Part shown: in pieces, positions 46,621 to 59,054 of the stretch | Layout: every line of letters starts with the position of its first letter | How positions within the stretch are numbered: position 1 is the stretch's first letter | Assembly (NCBI RefSeq): GCF_033807575.1 | Contig: NC_084726.1 | Span: 7,936,001 to 8,000,000, forward strand | Direction: 5' to 3' | Source of the DNA: Cydia pomonella | Lineage: Eukaryota > Arthropoda > Insecta > Lepidoptera > Tortricidae | Length of the DNA stretch: 64,000 nt | Program-made: the position numbers and the translations under genes | Notes under the pieces: generated by a model | Database searches by the model: none | What the model was told of the DNA's origin: nothing | The model's input: only the letters and a program-made list of their open reading frames with translations

Positions 46621-47896
46621 GTAAAATAGAACTGGAAATGGAAACGAAGAATTATGTAAGGGTAAAGTCCGTGTGAAAACTGACATAATATGGTGCAATT
46701 TTTGTCTGTTTAGTTAGACCTGCCGGTCCGGTACCGGTCGAAGCAACCTTGTACGTACATTGACCTACATGTGAAAGTGTGTGTGCAAGGTCGAGTTACT
46801 TCCGCCCAAGTTATGCAATTATGTCATTCTAGAGTTATGAGTGCATACATAATATGTCATGTCACGCCAAGGAAACGTTAAAAACCGTATCAATTTAACT
46901 GAGTTGATAATAACGCAGTGTCTATCTATACGTGGCATCAAACGTACTCGATAGAACTGAAATATATAGAGAAATCTGTACATGAATTAAATTTTGATGA
47001 TATATGTATTATTCTTAATAATCTTGATATAAATAGACTAGCTCACTGAGTACACATTTATAACCATAAAATAATTATAAGGTTAAATTATTTAGATTTA
47101 TTTAAAAAAAACTGGATTCCTTAATAAATAAGTTAAAAGTTAAAGAAGGGTCATTTCAAGGGTAACTTTATCGCAGTATATTATATCGGATTATTTTATG
47201 GGACTTTAAATTTTGATATTTTTGAAAATATAATGATCTAGGTATACTGTTTTCTTAAGCGAGGCTTAGACTAGCAAGAACTTGCAAACAATGTACATTG
47301 CCGACTACTAAAGTAAACTGCATTCAAGGGTCATCAGACACCGCAATGTAATGAAAATTGCGTGCAAGTTCTTGCCAGCCTAAACTTTTCTTTACAACAT
47401 TCGTGTTTTTAGCAACTTTTAGTGTTTAGGTATTATACTATTGTTTTTCACTGGACATCAATTAATTTTGTTTATCCTGTACAAATACGTAGATAAGCTG
47501 TTTAGCAAAATAGTGTGGATGTAAAAGTTGATTGATTAAGACATTCCTACACCTCAGGACGAAAGACATTTTATTACCTAAGGTCATTAGATACGTAAAT
47601 ATGTACCGTAAACCCATGTAATTATTAACCATGAACTAGTTACTCGCAAAGGCGATCGAGATACATACGAGTAATATGTTACTAACAAACATACAGAGGT
47701 CAATCTACTTTGTATAGTAATTATTGATTACCATGACGACGACCGGAAAAGATCTCTTTACATTCTTTATGTAGGTTTACCCATATTTCTATGAGATTTA
47801 CCTATATGACTAAAGAAAATCAAATAAAAAATATAAAAATATAAGTCTCAACTATTCGACGTCTTGTTTTCCTTTGTCCTTTGGATCCCTTGTAGA
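46621..47896. other. Gene-free stretch
   Basis: No gene. 47268-47385 begins AGGCTTAGACTAGCAAGAAC and ends GCAAGTTCTTGCCAGCCTAA, an inverted pair bounding about 120 bp, likely another small TIR element. Confidence 0.45.
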
Positions 47897-48100
47897 CAGG
47901 GATCGGAACCGGTTTTTTGGAAAAACTTTGAAATAAACATATATTTCGGTTTATTTTATACTCCAAATATAGGACTCGGTTGTGTTTTTAGATAACGACT
48001 TCGTATTATTAGATTGCCCAATTAGAAAGGAAATAATTAACAAAGAACGAAAAAATACCGTTTTCGTTCCCATACAAAAAATACCGGTTTCCGATCCCTG
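47897..48100. mobile_element. TIR element family H, complete copy
   Basis: CAGGGATCGGAACCGGTTTT at the left is mirrored by ACCGGTTTCCGATCCCTG at the right; 204 bp. The copy at 10286 lacks the right end. Confidence 0.8.
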
Positions 48101-48251
48101 CTTGTAGAAAGCCTAATTAAAAAAAAAACTGTTATAAAAATTACATTACTTACCACCGTGATATCGTAATACAAAACTGACGAATTAAAACTTATCTTGT
48201 TTTAGTAAAGGTTTAATATATTCTCCAATATTATAGAACGTTATAAAATAT

Positions 48252-48306
48252 AGGTACTTAAATTAACTTTAAATGTGGCAAACATTTAAAGTTAATTTAA
48301 GTACCT
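48252..48306. repeat. Perfect hairpin, 25-bp arms
   Basis: AGGTACTTAAATTAACTTTA plus AATGT, a 5-base loop, then the exact inverse. It lies about 470 bases before the GCH1 coding start. Confidence 0.8.
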
Positions 48307-48774
48307 TCTAAGTGTAACTCCTCCATCGCTGCATCGTTTTATATATAGATGAGTAATGTAAAGAAAACAGCTTTATCGGGCGTTGTTACGCAAGATAACC
48401 CCCGGGTCAGATCTTGACAAATTGCCTTTAAATTGTTGCCAGTGGATGTTTACAGTGCAAGGTTTACACACGTATCATTAAAATACGAAAATCATTAAAC
48501 CATAAAATATATGACACGTAATATTTGATAAATTCTATTTTGTTTATAGTGGTCTTTAAACAAGTGCTCTTGCAACAAAAAAAAAAAACAAGTTATGTTC
48601 AGGCTTTTAAAAAAAACACGCAAATGCAGAAACATGAAATAAATATAAAACAAATAAATGAATACGAGAACACAATATAAATATAGTAATTTTGAAGCAA
48701 TCCGCAAAAGGACACTTTCATTTCTCTCACAATCAAAACAAAAAACTCACCAAAAAACTTTTTAGGTTAATGAA

Positions 48775-51700
48775 ATGTCAAATATGAACGGTAAAGACGA
48801 ACAACCCATAGTACCCCCATCGTCCCTAATCAGACGAGTCTCCTCTCGTTCGATACGAAACTCCATCTCGGAGGATAAGGAGAACGGGGAGAATGTGAAA
48901 AGTTTCGTTTCGAAATACAAGAAGACCCCAGAAGCACTAAAGAGTTTTCACATGACGGATGGAGAGAGTGAGCTTGAGGTGCCTGGGACTCCGATGACAC
49001 CTAGGACATCCACAACTCCTGGTTTGTATTGAAAAGCACATTTTTTTACCAAAATTCTCTAGTCGCCCAGAGCCCTTAAGATCTTCCTTTTCATTCTCAT
49101 TTGAGTCTTTGTTTAGATGAATTAAAATTGCATTTGTCTTGATCAGTTTTGATCTCTGGGCCGCTAGAGAGTATTATGCGAAATGATTATGCATATTTTA
49201 TTAATTTATGTACATTAAACATTAATGGATGTATATTATTGACATATTTATCTTGCTAAAGACTCGGTTTTTTAACCATTTAATTACTTAATTAATTACT
49301 TTTATTTTACTTAGGAGTTTATCGATACATTTAAAGTCAATTTTGATACCTAATAAATCATTTTTCATTTTCATAAACACCACAGTTAACTTGTATGGAG
49401 CCACAGTGTGTAACATGGTAACATTACGTAAATTAGGTATGCACGTGCAAAGAGAATATGAAATAGAGGTCCACCTCTTCTTGAGGTGAGTTTTCTTAGC
49501 CACGTAAATTTACTGCCATATTTCGACACATGATTAAAACTTTTAGAACGTTATTTGGCTTTGATCATTATTCTTTCACTGATATATGTTAAATTTGTTA
49601 AATATCAAAATGTGGCGAATCTTAAATCCATACAATGTCAAAAATATAAAAAATACCATATTTATCGCGAAAAATACACAACGCAACTTATATTTAAGGA
49701 GCGTCTTAAGTTCATTGACAAAAAACTTGATAACAGAACCCAAAACAGAGTACAAACTCCAAAGCCAAATTATTACTTTAAATATAAGCGTCAGCACCAA
49801 CATACTTAAATCCCTTCTTTAAGTAGGTATATTCATTATAAAAAACGCCAACCTTGCCAAACAAACAATGTAACACACAGCTTTTATTGCATAATACTTC
49901 AGGTATTCCGTTCCGTTAGTTTCTGGTTTGTATTGAAAAGCACATTTTTTTACCAAAATTCTCTAGTCGCCCAGAGCCCTTAAGATCTTCCTTTTCATTC
50001 TCATTTGAGTCTTTGTTTAGATGAATTAAAATTGCATTTGTCTTGATCAGTTTTGATCTCTGGGCCGCTAGAGAGTATTATGCGAAATGATTATGCATAT
50101 TTTATTAATTTATGTACATTAAACATTAATGGATGTATATTATTGACATATTTATCTTGCTAAAGACTCGGTTTTTTAACCATTTAATTACTTAATTAAT
50201 TACTTTTATTTTACTTAGGAGTTTATCGATACATTTAAAGTCAATTTTGATACCTAATAAATCATTTTTCATTTTCATAAACACCACAGTTAACTTGTAT
50301 GGAGCCACAGTGTGTAACATGGTAACATTACGTAAATTAGGTATGCACGTGCAAAGAGAATATGAAATAGAGGTCCACCTCTTCTTGAGGTGAGTTTTCT
50401 TAGCCACGTAAATTTACTGCCATATTTCGACACATGATTAAAACTTTTAGAACGTTATTTGGCTTTGATCATTATTCTTTCACTGATATATGTTAAATTT
50501 GTTAAATATCAAAATGTGGCGAATCTTAAATCCATACAATGTCAAAAATATAAAAAATACCATATTTATCGCGAAAAATACACAACGCAACTTATATTTA
50601 AGGAGCGTCTTAAGTTCATTGACAAAAAACTTGATAACAGAACCCAAAACAGAGTACAAACTCCAAAGCCAAATTATTACTTTAAATATAAGCGTCAGCA
50701 CCAACATACTTAAATCCCTTCTTTAAGTAGGTATATTCATTATAAAAAACGCCAACCTTGCCAAACAAACAATGTAACACACAGCTTTTATTGCATAATA
50801 CTTCAGGTATTCCGTTCCGTTAGTTTCTGCGTATATTTAGGTCACTTATTTTACTTTGATAGTTACTTGCGTTCTGTTCAGTGGGCTTAAGTTAATTATG
50901 TCAGGTAAAGCAATTGTTTATTTAATGTCTGATAATTAGCATAGAATAATTAGTTTTTTGCATGTCAAGTGATTTAAGCTTTAAGCTCATATAACATACG
51001 TGACTTTTTTTATTAGAGTTATTTTAAATCTCGTTTTAATACGTTGACAAATGAAAATCAGAAATATATTATGTAGGTAACGAACTAACGGCGCAATGTG
51101 AACATAATAGATGTATGTAAATAACCATATAAATATAACAATTCATCGCACAAAATTAGAATAGTAGTAAAGAAAACCTCATAATAATGTGGGGAAGGCA
51201 ATATCTGTAATGAAATTTGAATAGTGTGGTACGAATAATAGCCTATGAAATGCTAGATCTCTTATTACGTAAAGACTATATTGGTGTTTATAACACTTTG
51301 TTAAGTTAGGTATTCTATCTAGGTATCTTCATATTTCAAGCTATGCGAAATAATTTGTTACAATTTCAGTAAGTAATAGCAGATTGAGTATTTGCATTTG
51401 TGTAGCTACTGCTTTTATGTACTTGTAATACAAATTCAGACCATTTTTTCTGATCGACAAACAAATAGGTATGGTTGGTCAACAAGCAGATATAAATTAA
51501 ACAATTTATAGAGACTAAATAACAACATAATTCTGCTTTGAAAATGAAATGCCCTTTTCTTTTTACAATTAAAGATTGAAAGGTGAAGAAATTAACAAGA
51601 TGAGACTTATCGCATGCACTTAATTGTTAAGATATTTGTTACATTTTCAGTAACAGACTCTTGCACAATTACATATAGAGGGGGCTCGAAACATCGAAAC

Positions 51701-54700
51701 CAAGGCTCGGAACTGATTTATAAAATACCGATAAATACCGGTTTATTTCGGTTTTCCTCCGAATTTTTATAAGGACGAGAATTTTTTAAGAACTTTATTG
51801 TAACCTAAAAAAACCGGTTTATTCGACGAGCGCCGAAACTGCCCGCCGGCCTGGTGGTGTGCTACGTAAACATAGGCACCAACATAGGAAGAAACCGGTT
51901 TTTATTGCTCTAAACCGGTTAATTTGACAAGAACTGTTCTAATAAAAACCGGTTTAAAAATAACGGTTTTTTGAGCAAAACTGAAATTAAAAGGTTTTGC
52001 CCCAAGTACATGATAATGGTTTCGAAATTTAACCGGTGTCCGAGCATTGGTTGAAACTAATAAATAATTATGCGCTAAAGTCAAATCACGTGTTAAAAAT
52101 CTTAGTACCTACCTACACGTTACAAAAAGTTATCGTGAAAGTTCCAAGACCTTTTGTTGCCACTTTCGTTCACCAAAGTTGTTTGTATTATTCCAGGACA
52201 CGAGAATTGCACGTTCCACCACGACCTGGAACTGGACCACAGGCCGCCCACCAGAGAGGCCCTGCTACCTGATATGGCCAGCTCTTACAGATTGCTGCTC
52301 ACAGGTATATATACTTTATTTTACACTTCAATAAAAGAAAATAACATAGAAAGAGAAAAGTAGCGAAGTAGAGGTAAACTAAAAGCATTATAAACACTAT
52401 TAATCATAACCTGTAACAAAAAAGAACTGACTTCACATCACAACATTTTTTTGGTCTTAATTCATTAGCAGTTCTACTTCACCAAATGGTGATTTCCGAC
52501 CTAATATAAAATATACCTAAATTAAGCGAAGCGTTTGACATGTCTCTGAAATCACCTGTAACAACTTCAAAAAAGGAAAGAAGCAAAAAAACAATAAATA
52601 GACCTCTAATTTTTTAAGCTGTCTGAAAGGCATGCACTCGTAAGTTGCTACCGTACAAGATTAAATCAAAAGCTCATTTTTATTCAGTGTAGAATCGTTC
52701 AAGCGTATCACAATAAAGGTCAAACCTTTTTGTCTTTTACTCTACAAACATCTCAAGAATAAATACATTCTTTGACGCTTTTAAAAAGGACAAAAAAGAA
52801 TAAAAGGAAGAAAATAAAAAGGCCACTTTTAGTTTCTAGATAATACTATACGAGGTGTTTACGGGGAACTCGAAAGATTTTAACCACACATTTCTGAGGT
52901 CAAAATGTCATATGGTGTTAGGTTAAGTTAGATCAGTTTTGCCAAAAAAAACTTTTATTTTTATTTTTTTAGATTTTTTTTAAAGTACTTAAAAAGTAAA
53001 TGTAATTGGTAAAACTATCGTTGGTTGGATCCGTTTTCTGTAAAACCTAGTTTTTGCAGTGTTACTGTCTATAAGGATATTTGTGATATCTGTCAATAAG
53101 GATATGTAGGCTAGGCTCCATAACGGCAACATAGCTAACAAAAAGTCGTTTTTCACTAAGCAACAACAAAAACCGTTTTTTATTGGTATTATCTTTTAAA
53201 CTAGGCCAATTCCAGAAAAGTTTATATGTCATTTTAGTCTTTAAATATGATCAGGAATTCACTGTTAAAACCTTTCGCCATCAGCCAAATATACTATAAT
53301 TCGATTCAACTCAATTATATTGAAAATGTCTACATACTAATGTTGTTCCAGGTTTAGGAGAAGACCCGGACAGACAGGGCCTGCTGAAGACCCCTGAAAG
53401 AGCTGCCAAAGCTATGCTGTTCTTCACTAAGGGCTACGACCAGAGCCTTGAAGGTATGATATACTTCCTCTCAAGTTCCGTCAAGTGGAGTGTACGGTCC
53501 GTACAAGGATTAACATTTCGCTCATCAGCACTTTCCGTCAGTCAGCATTTATTTTACCTAATTGAGTACTAACCTGATTCAAAGATTGTAAAAAGTACAC
53601 TGCTGTCAGCCACGCTAATACATATATAGGTAATTGAGGAATATTTCCTTTGTCTTTCGTCTTTCTGTTTGTCCTTTTCACGATAAATAGCAATTTATCT
53701 TTTAAAAAAACTTTGTTTTTTTTTTATTTACACATTGCTCATGTACATTTTCAAGGCGTAGGCACACGCCTAATCTTATACCTTTAAACTAGCAATTCTT
53801 GTACATATCCATATCGTGGATATCGAAAATGGCTCTAACGATTTCGATGCAATTTGCTATATGGGGGTTTTCGCATGCATTCTAGGTTAATCTTACAAGG
53901 TCCACGCCGAGTTTCTTGCTTGTCCCATATCGGGATATACTCGTCAAATTGATGGGGGATTTAAATCTTCTCGGGTCAGAGGTTAGAGCCGGTGTAGCTT
54001 TATTTGACGTTCATACTCGTAAGCGCATTGACAATGCCTACTTGAATAATAACCTATCTTTATCTTACCTTTATCTAATCGATGACCTTTATTTACAGAG
54101 GTCCTAAATGAAGCGATTTTCGACGAGGACACAGACGAGATGGTGGTGGTAAAGGACATCGAGATGTTCTCCATGTGCGAGCACCATCTGGTGCCGTTCT
54201 ACGGCAAGGTCTCCATCGGGTATCTGCCGCAGGGCAAGATCCTTGGACTCAGCAAGCTGGCCAGGTATGTCAAGTTTACGATTTTTTAACTTGAATTGTA
54301 GCCCAGGTAGCCAATGCTTTGCCTCAGTGGAATTAAGCGATTATCCACGGACTCCTGGAAGCAATTATATTAAATTATTATGGTCTAGGATTTTATATAC
54401 ATGACGAAACTTAGATAGATTACTCTTTATTGGCACAACTCAGTAAAATGATACAAAAAAAGAAACAAAACTTAGGTAAGCTGCCTCTTTAATCGGTATC
54501 AGTTGATTATCCCCGTCAAAAAGAAATTTTAACGAGCCCTATTATTAAGTGCACTAGGAATCACTACTCTACCAAGATTTTACCATTTGCTAAAACATCC
54601 GACATCAAATTCCCGATCCTTCCATTCTAAGGGCAAATTAGCCAGAATTCTCCACAACAAAGAGATATAATAATATCTCTTACACTACTCTTAGACTGTC

Positions 54701-56198
54701 TTAGAGAGTATACGATTAATAAATCGTATTTGCAACAAAATCTCATATACCAATTATTTGCGAGATAAGTCGGTTAATCAGGCATTGCACTTTAGCCGAT
54801 AACCTCATGCTGGCAAAAGTCGAGAATAATTAAAATCTAAACGTATTCGCAAAGAAAGGCAGTTATTAAACGGGTACCTTACCTAAGATACACTAGTTCA
54901 GTGTTCCTATTTGTCTTTTCTGTAAGTACCTAAGAGTTAACAAGATGCCCTTAATTCTGTAGTCTCGGAAGCTACCTATATCGGGACCCGTTTTAGACGA
55001 TGTAAGCAAATCAACACGGGAATCAAGCTGAAGTTTCTATTTTTCAATCTGTATATGGCCCAAAGACAAAGCAAGAATTACCTTTCCAAAAAAACGTGAA
55101 AAATTCTCTGCAATCTTCGGTATCTTCAAAATATCATAACATGGTCGCCTTTAAATCAAAATTTACCAACAAATTTCCTTTCTGATTTCCAGAATAGTAG
55201 AGATCTACTCCCGCCGCCTGCAGGTGCAAGAGAGACTGACCAAACAGATCGCCATTGCTGTCACCCAGGCCGTCCGACCGGCGGGCGTCGCCGTCGTCAT
55301 AGAGGGAGTGTAAGTATCGTGTACTAGTATAGTATCTTATCTTATGATTTTAGGATACACATCAGATACACTTCGACCCATAGGGATATTTTTTGTGTAG
55401 TTGCCCCCTTAGGTAAGATCCGTCAGCTACTCAAGAGCTTCTTGACCATTTCCAGAGGATGGAGCTCATGGGTAGCATTTTTGAATTCCTTTAGTTCCTT
55501 TGGTTTGGTTCCTGCTCCAAAGTCCTTCATTCTTTTTCTGGCGAGGGCGTGACATTCGCACATTAGGTGTCTCTTCCTCTTTGCCACACATTCGACAATC
55601 GGTGTTGTCGGAGTGGAACACTCCTGGCCAAAACTCCTTTGACCCCGTAATGGCCCGTAAACACCCCTGTAGTAGCAGAGTTACTCTCACAGCATTCTCA
55701 CTAAGCTCCCCTTCTCTTTCTTATTCTGACCTTCGTTAGTCATACGTTTAATTCTACACGAAGTTAAGAAAATGAAATTTTTAAACATCAACAACAACCC
55801 ACAACTATCCACAATTTTTTAACTAAAATATTAGTAAAATAGTGCTTTTTAACCCTTGACCACCAAATATGTCAACTGGCGCACGGGTTTACAGCCCAAT
55901 ATATTTGCTATTGGGCAACCCTCGTGCAATCCGACAAGGTTCACGGTGACACACCGCAGATGATAGGCGCGGCGTTCAAAGGGTTAAGCATCACTAAGGG
56001 AATATACAAAGTCACTAAGGGGAGATTTTTTACATTTCATAAAATTAATATCCAATTTTTTTCTACAGTCACATGTGCATGGTGATGCGTGGAGTCCAGA
56101 AGATCAACAGCAAGACCGTGACATCCACCATGCTGGGAGTCTTTCGCGACGACCCCAAGACCAGGGAGGAGTTCCTCAACCTCGTGCACTCCAAGTGA
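48775..56198 (+). CDS. GCH1: GTP cyclohydrolase I (six coding exons)
   Basis: Converts GTP to 7,8-dihydroneopterin triphosphate plus formate, the first and usually limiting step to tetrahydrobiopterin and insect pteridine pigments. It is a cytosolic homodecamer with one zinc per active site. Exons 48775-49021, 52197-52304, 53352-53453, 54099-54264, 55193-55309 and 56069-56198 (TGA) join in phase to 870 bases, 289 residues. Family signatures: GLGEDPDRQGLLKTPERAAK (about 119-138), FSMCEHHLVPFYGKVSIGYL (176-195) and HMCMVMRGVQKINSKTVTST (248-267). The zinc ligands Cys179, His182 and Cys250 are present, matching human Cys141, His144 and Cys212. Residues 1-82 form a polar, Ser-rich extension with an RRVS (20-23) kinase-type site, as variable N termini do in this family. 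The start is the first ATG after an AG acceptor-like site at 48764-48765. The intron 1 donor, GTTTGT, is weak. The catalytic core is intact. Confidence 0.97.
49021..50828 (+). repeat. Exact 904-bp tandem duplication in GCH1 intron 1
   Basis: Units 49021-49924 and 49925-50828 read the same wherever compared, and all four translated frames in each are identical. The break points share CTG: the left flank is CTCCTG at the exon end, the right flank TTTCTGCG. The first base of the unit is the last base of GCH1 exon 1, so the second unit carries a copy of the intron's splice donor. Frames of 70-84 codons inside show no gene-like features. Confidence 0.95.
50829..51714. other. Intron 1 of GCH1, no element seen
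   Basis: AT-rich intronic sequence without a recognisable repeat or exon. Confidence 0.4.
51715..52035. repeat. AACCGGTTT-rich repeat in GCH1 intron 1
   Basis: At least eight CCGGTTT/AACCGG motifs, including AATACCGGTTTATTTCGG, AAACCGGTTAATTTGAC and TAAAAACCGGTTTAAAA. Probably a decayed TIR or foldback element related in style to family H. Ends not determined. Confidence 0.5.
52305..53351. other. Intron 2 of GCH1
   Basis: No element seen except a local near-repeat, ATAAGGATATTTGTGATATC then ATAAGGATATGTAGG (about 53070-53110). Confidence 0.4.
53755..53905 (-). repeat. Family U repeat, in GCH1 intron 3
   Basis: Inverse of 46440-46620: TTATACCTTTAAACTAGCAA, TGGCTCTAACGATTTCGATG, TGCTATATGGGGGTTTTCG. 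Confidence 0.6.
54265..55192. other. Intron 4 of GCH1
   Basis: About 930 bases without a recognisable repeat or ORF. Confidence 0.4.
55395..55740 (-). mobile_element. Non-LTR retrotransposon ORF2 C-terminal fragment in GCH1 intron 5
   Basis: The minus strand reads VTLLLQGCLRAITGSKEFWP, then FHSDNTDCRMCGKEEETPN. After a frameshift it reads CECHALARKRMKDFGAG, then MVKKLLSS and a stop. The Cys/His cluster and 'CHALARKR' form identify a LINE end. It is antisense to GCH1 and defective. Confidence 0.75.
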
Positions 56199-56221
56199 GA
56201 ACGATGCCGTCGCCCCCGCTC

Positions 56222-56410
56222 GCTCGAGCCTTAAAGTCTCAAGGCTTAAGCCTTTAAGGCTCACCGAGCCTTTGAGGCTTGGGCTGGAATTTAAGGCTCA
56301 AGATATCGCTAGGCTACATTGAAACCAGACCCGCTAGGGCTCGGTCGAGCCATTACGTCTCAAGCCTTTTAGGCTTAGGCTGCAATTTAAGGCTCGAGCA
56401 AGCGCTAGGG
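56222..56410 (+). repeat. Imperfect duplicated hairpin block in GCH1 3' UTR
   Basis: Two related units (56222-56313 and 56341-56410) each contain TCTCAAG.CTT, GAGGCTTGGGCTGGAATTTA or AGGCTTAGGCTGCAATTTA, then AAGGCTC.AG and CGCTAGG. The first has the perfect palindrome AAGGCTTAAGCCTT and the stem AAGGCTC/GAGCCTT. It starts 24 bases after the stop codon, so it would be in the mRNA. Confidence 0.65.
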
Positions 56411-57553
56411 TTAATTAAAGCCTCTGTAATAATTATTATTATTAACGCAACTTAAATTAGCAAAATAACGCTTGATTTTATAAAGATTTGTTAAAAGTCT
56501 TAAACTATTATTTTTTCATTATTTTTAGTCTTCTTAATGTCTAGTGCTTAACAAATTTTTATAAAACCAAGCTTGAGAAGTCCAATATAATGCACGAAGT
56601 GACTCCGCTTGCCAATTCTTCAATATAATGTTTAAAAATACAGAGTGGATGTTATTTTTATTAATTACTGATGCGTTGTTAATCCCAACTTAAACCTAAT
56701 AACAATAAAAATATGTTAGTAAGGAAACACTCGTACAAAAACATCAATTTTTTAATGGTCTTCACTTAAAGTTTTTTAAATAGTGTTTTAGACAGTGTAA
56801 ATTTATTAAACGTGATGGTAAGCTGAGTAATTTTGTGCGATATTTTGTTTCTTTTTAATTGGCTGCTTTTTTTATTAAAAAGCGTTGTTACTTTTGAATT
56901 AAATTAATTTGAATCCGGATGCAAAATTGTTATTTTCTTTTAAATACTTTATTCTTGTTGTTTTGTAATCCATTTCATATTATTTTATTCCTTTGCTTTG
57001 TTTTTTACTTTTTCTTCAATTAATGTTATTTTTCCAGTATTTAAGTAATATTGTAAACGGGATTTAATAACTGCCTTAGTTTTAGGTATATTAGTTTGCT
57101 TTGCTTGTGAGAATATATTCGTTAAGTATAAATATATTTTTGTAATTGAAATTTACTTAGGTAACCTAATACAAAAGAGCAAAAGTTTACATGACAATAA
57201 AATAGGATTTTATGAGAAATATGGTAAAATATATTGCCCAATTACCACGTTTCTCATAATTTAATTGCAGTTTAGGCATTTTTATATTAATTTAGTTATA
57301 TTTTTATTGTTATAAAATTGGAAATAAGTGGACCAATCCATTTGTAATATTATTTTTTATTTAAACAAAAATCTCAAGTAAATCATGGCTGATGCTTGAC
57401 ATTTTTGAAAAATAAATATTCTTTTGATGTTTTATTTATAAATTTTATATTTATGCCAATGACGTTGCCTTAAAATTAAATTATGAATATAATAATTTTT
57501 GATGTTTTAAATTGTACAAATGAATGTTATTTGAAAAGTATTCTCATTTAAAC

Positions 57554-57559
57554 AATAAA
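57554..57559 (+). promoter_or_regulatory. Candidate distal poly(A) signal of GCH1
   Basis: AATAAA followed by GGTTTTATTTTAAG, giving a 3' UTR of about 1.4 kb. Another AATAAA at 57412 is an alternative. Confidence 0.4.
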
Positions 57560-57579
57560 GGTTTTATTTTAAGTTGAAT

Positions 57580-58369
57580 CCGTTCTTTTATTAAGTAGCC
57601 CTTTCACAAACGAATATACAAACTTTCTATCTGATAAATTTAATTAAAAAAACAGCACGACTGAGGCCTATTCTGATTTAACAATGTGTTACGGTTTTGA
57701 TTTCATTTTGCAACGACCTTGATGATCGCTCACGTTGATTGGTGGTGCATGTGAAAGTCTTGCGTGGGATGGGCGTCAATGGTCGTATCAAAGCCAGTCC
57801 AAACTCGTAACAAATTGTTCAACGGTTAGAATCGAGCTCACTGTGTCTACACATTTTTATTTTGTACAAAATAATCTGTTCTGAAATACCTCTTTCATTT
57901 CTGGAACATGCCGATACTAAAAATATAATAAGCAATTGGTGAGATCGTAGGGGTAATGAAATAAATTAAGTAAGAAAAAAAATATGATTTGCCCGATAGC
58001 AACACATACACACAAATTAACAAACGAATAAATGGGTAAGTCCACTTAAACTATTTGTTGAGTTTTATATTATATTTTTAATCTAATACTAGTTTAAATT
58101 TTAAATTAGTTTGTATGATTTTATTTCGTTAAACAATTAATACTTGGAATATCACAAGCATTTACTAAATCAACAGTTATGGCTCTATCAGTAATAATGA
58201 TAGTACCTGTATGTAACGACATCGACATTGCTATTGTCAGTCCAGTGATTGAAATAAAATCCCACGGTGTAGTTTTTTTTTTTTAATTGTTCTTATATGG
58301 TACATAAATTGTTTTTTAATTGTAATTTTATCTAAATACATAATCATCTGGCAATACTAATCTTGTCTT
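57580..58369. other. Gene-free stretch
   Basis: AT-rich after the GCH1 3' end. No element recognised. Confidence 0.3.
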
Positions 58370-58745
58370 GACCCATCACGGAACAATGGTTATCTGGATA
58401 TTTGGAAAACGTCCGCGAGCTGAAGCCAAGATATAGAGGCCCTTTTAACTCTTTAATGAAATATAAGGGGAACACCGAGCAGATGCTGCCCTTGCCCGTA
58501 TCATGGGACGCACGTAAAAGCAGCACCCGCCAGGGTATAAGGACTATTGTGAGTTGGTGGAATCTAATATGTACTAGGCTATTGGATGAAAGCGATGGAC
58601 TAAATACTGGGCTATGGGATATAAAACCGGACGACTGTCAAATAAAATGGTATACTATTTTATTTCCGGCAGACGAGAACTCGCCGCCACATAAAGCGAC
58701 ATCTCGAATTGCTCAGGAGCAACACCGGTGGTTTATTCCTGTCAT
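58370..58745 (-). repeat. Family R-A repeat
   Basis: Inverse of 35270-35605: CCATCACGGAACAATGG, GCAGCACCCGCCAGGGTATA, GGGCTATGGGATATAAAACC, TTCCGGCAGACGAGAACTC. The 135-codon plus frame through it is not shared by other copies. Confidence 0.65.
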
Positions 58746-59054
58746 TATTACTGGTAGTAGGTTCTTAATAATGGTAGTGGTAAAGTATATGGCCCGCATT
58801 AAATTCTAATCGTATAAATTTATTGTTTTTTTATTTTCAGATCAAGCGATGGTGTTTTAGTCGGCCTACCTGGTTTTAAACCTAGAGAACCTAAAAGTCG
58901 ATCTCACCTTTAATGAAGAAAAATCGTGGAACATGAAATGATTAAGTCATCATAAGTACTATACAAATATTGAGATATAAATATTGAAAATAAAAATGCA
59001 CAAAGATTAGTTAATGCCTGTGTTACTTAATGATTGTTTTTTTTTTTTTTTCAT

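Noticed and set aside
49288..50726. Two sets of identical frames of 71-84 codons in GCH1 intron 1
   Set aside because: Both sets come from the 904-bp duplicated intron sequence. They show no conserved motif, initiation context or separation from the AT-rich background.
58402..58809. 135-codon plus-strand frame
   Set aside because: It lies in a reversed R-A repeat. The frame is broken in other copies and has no recognised domain.
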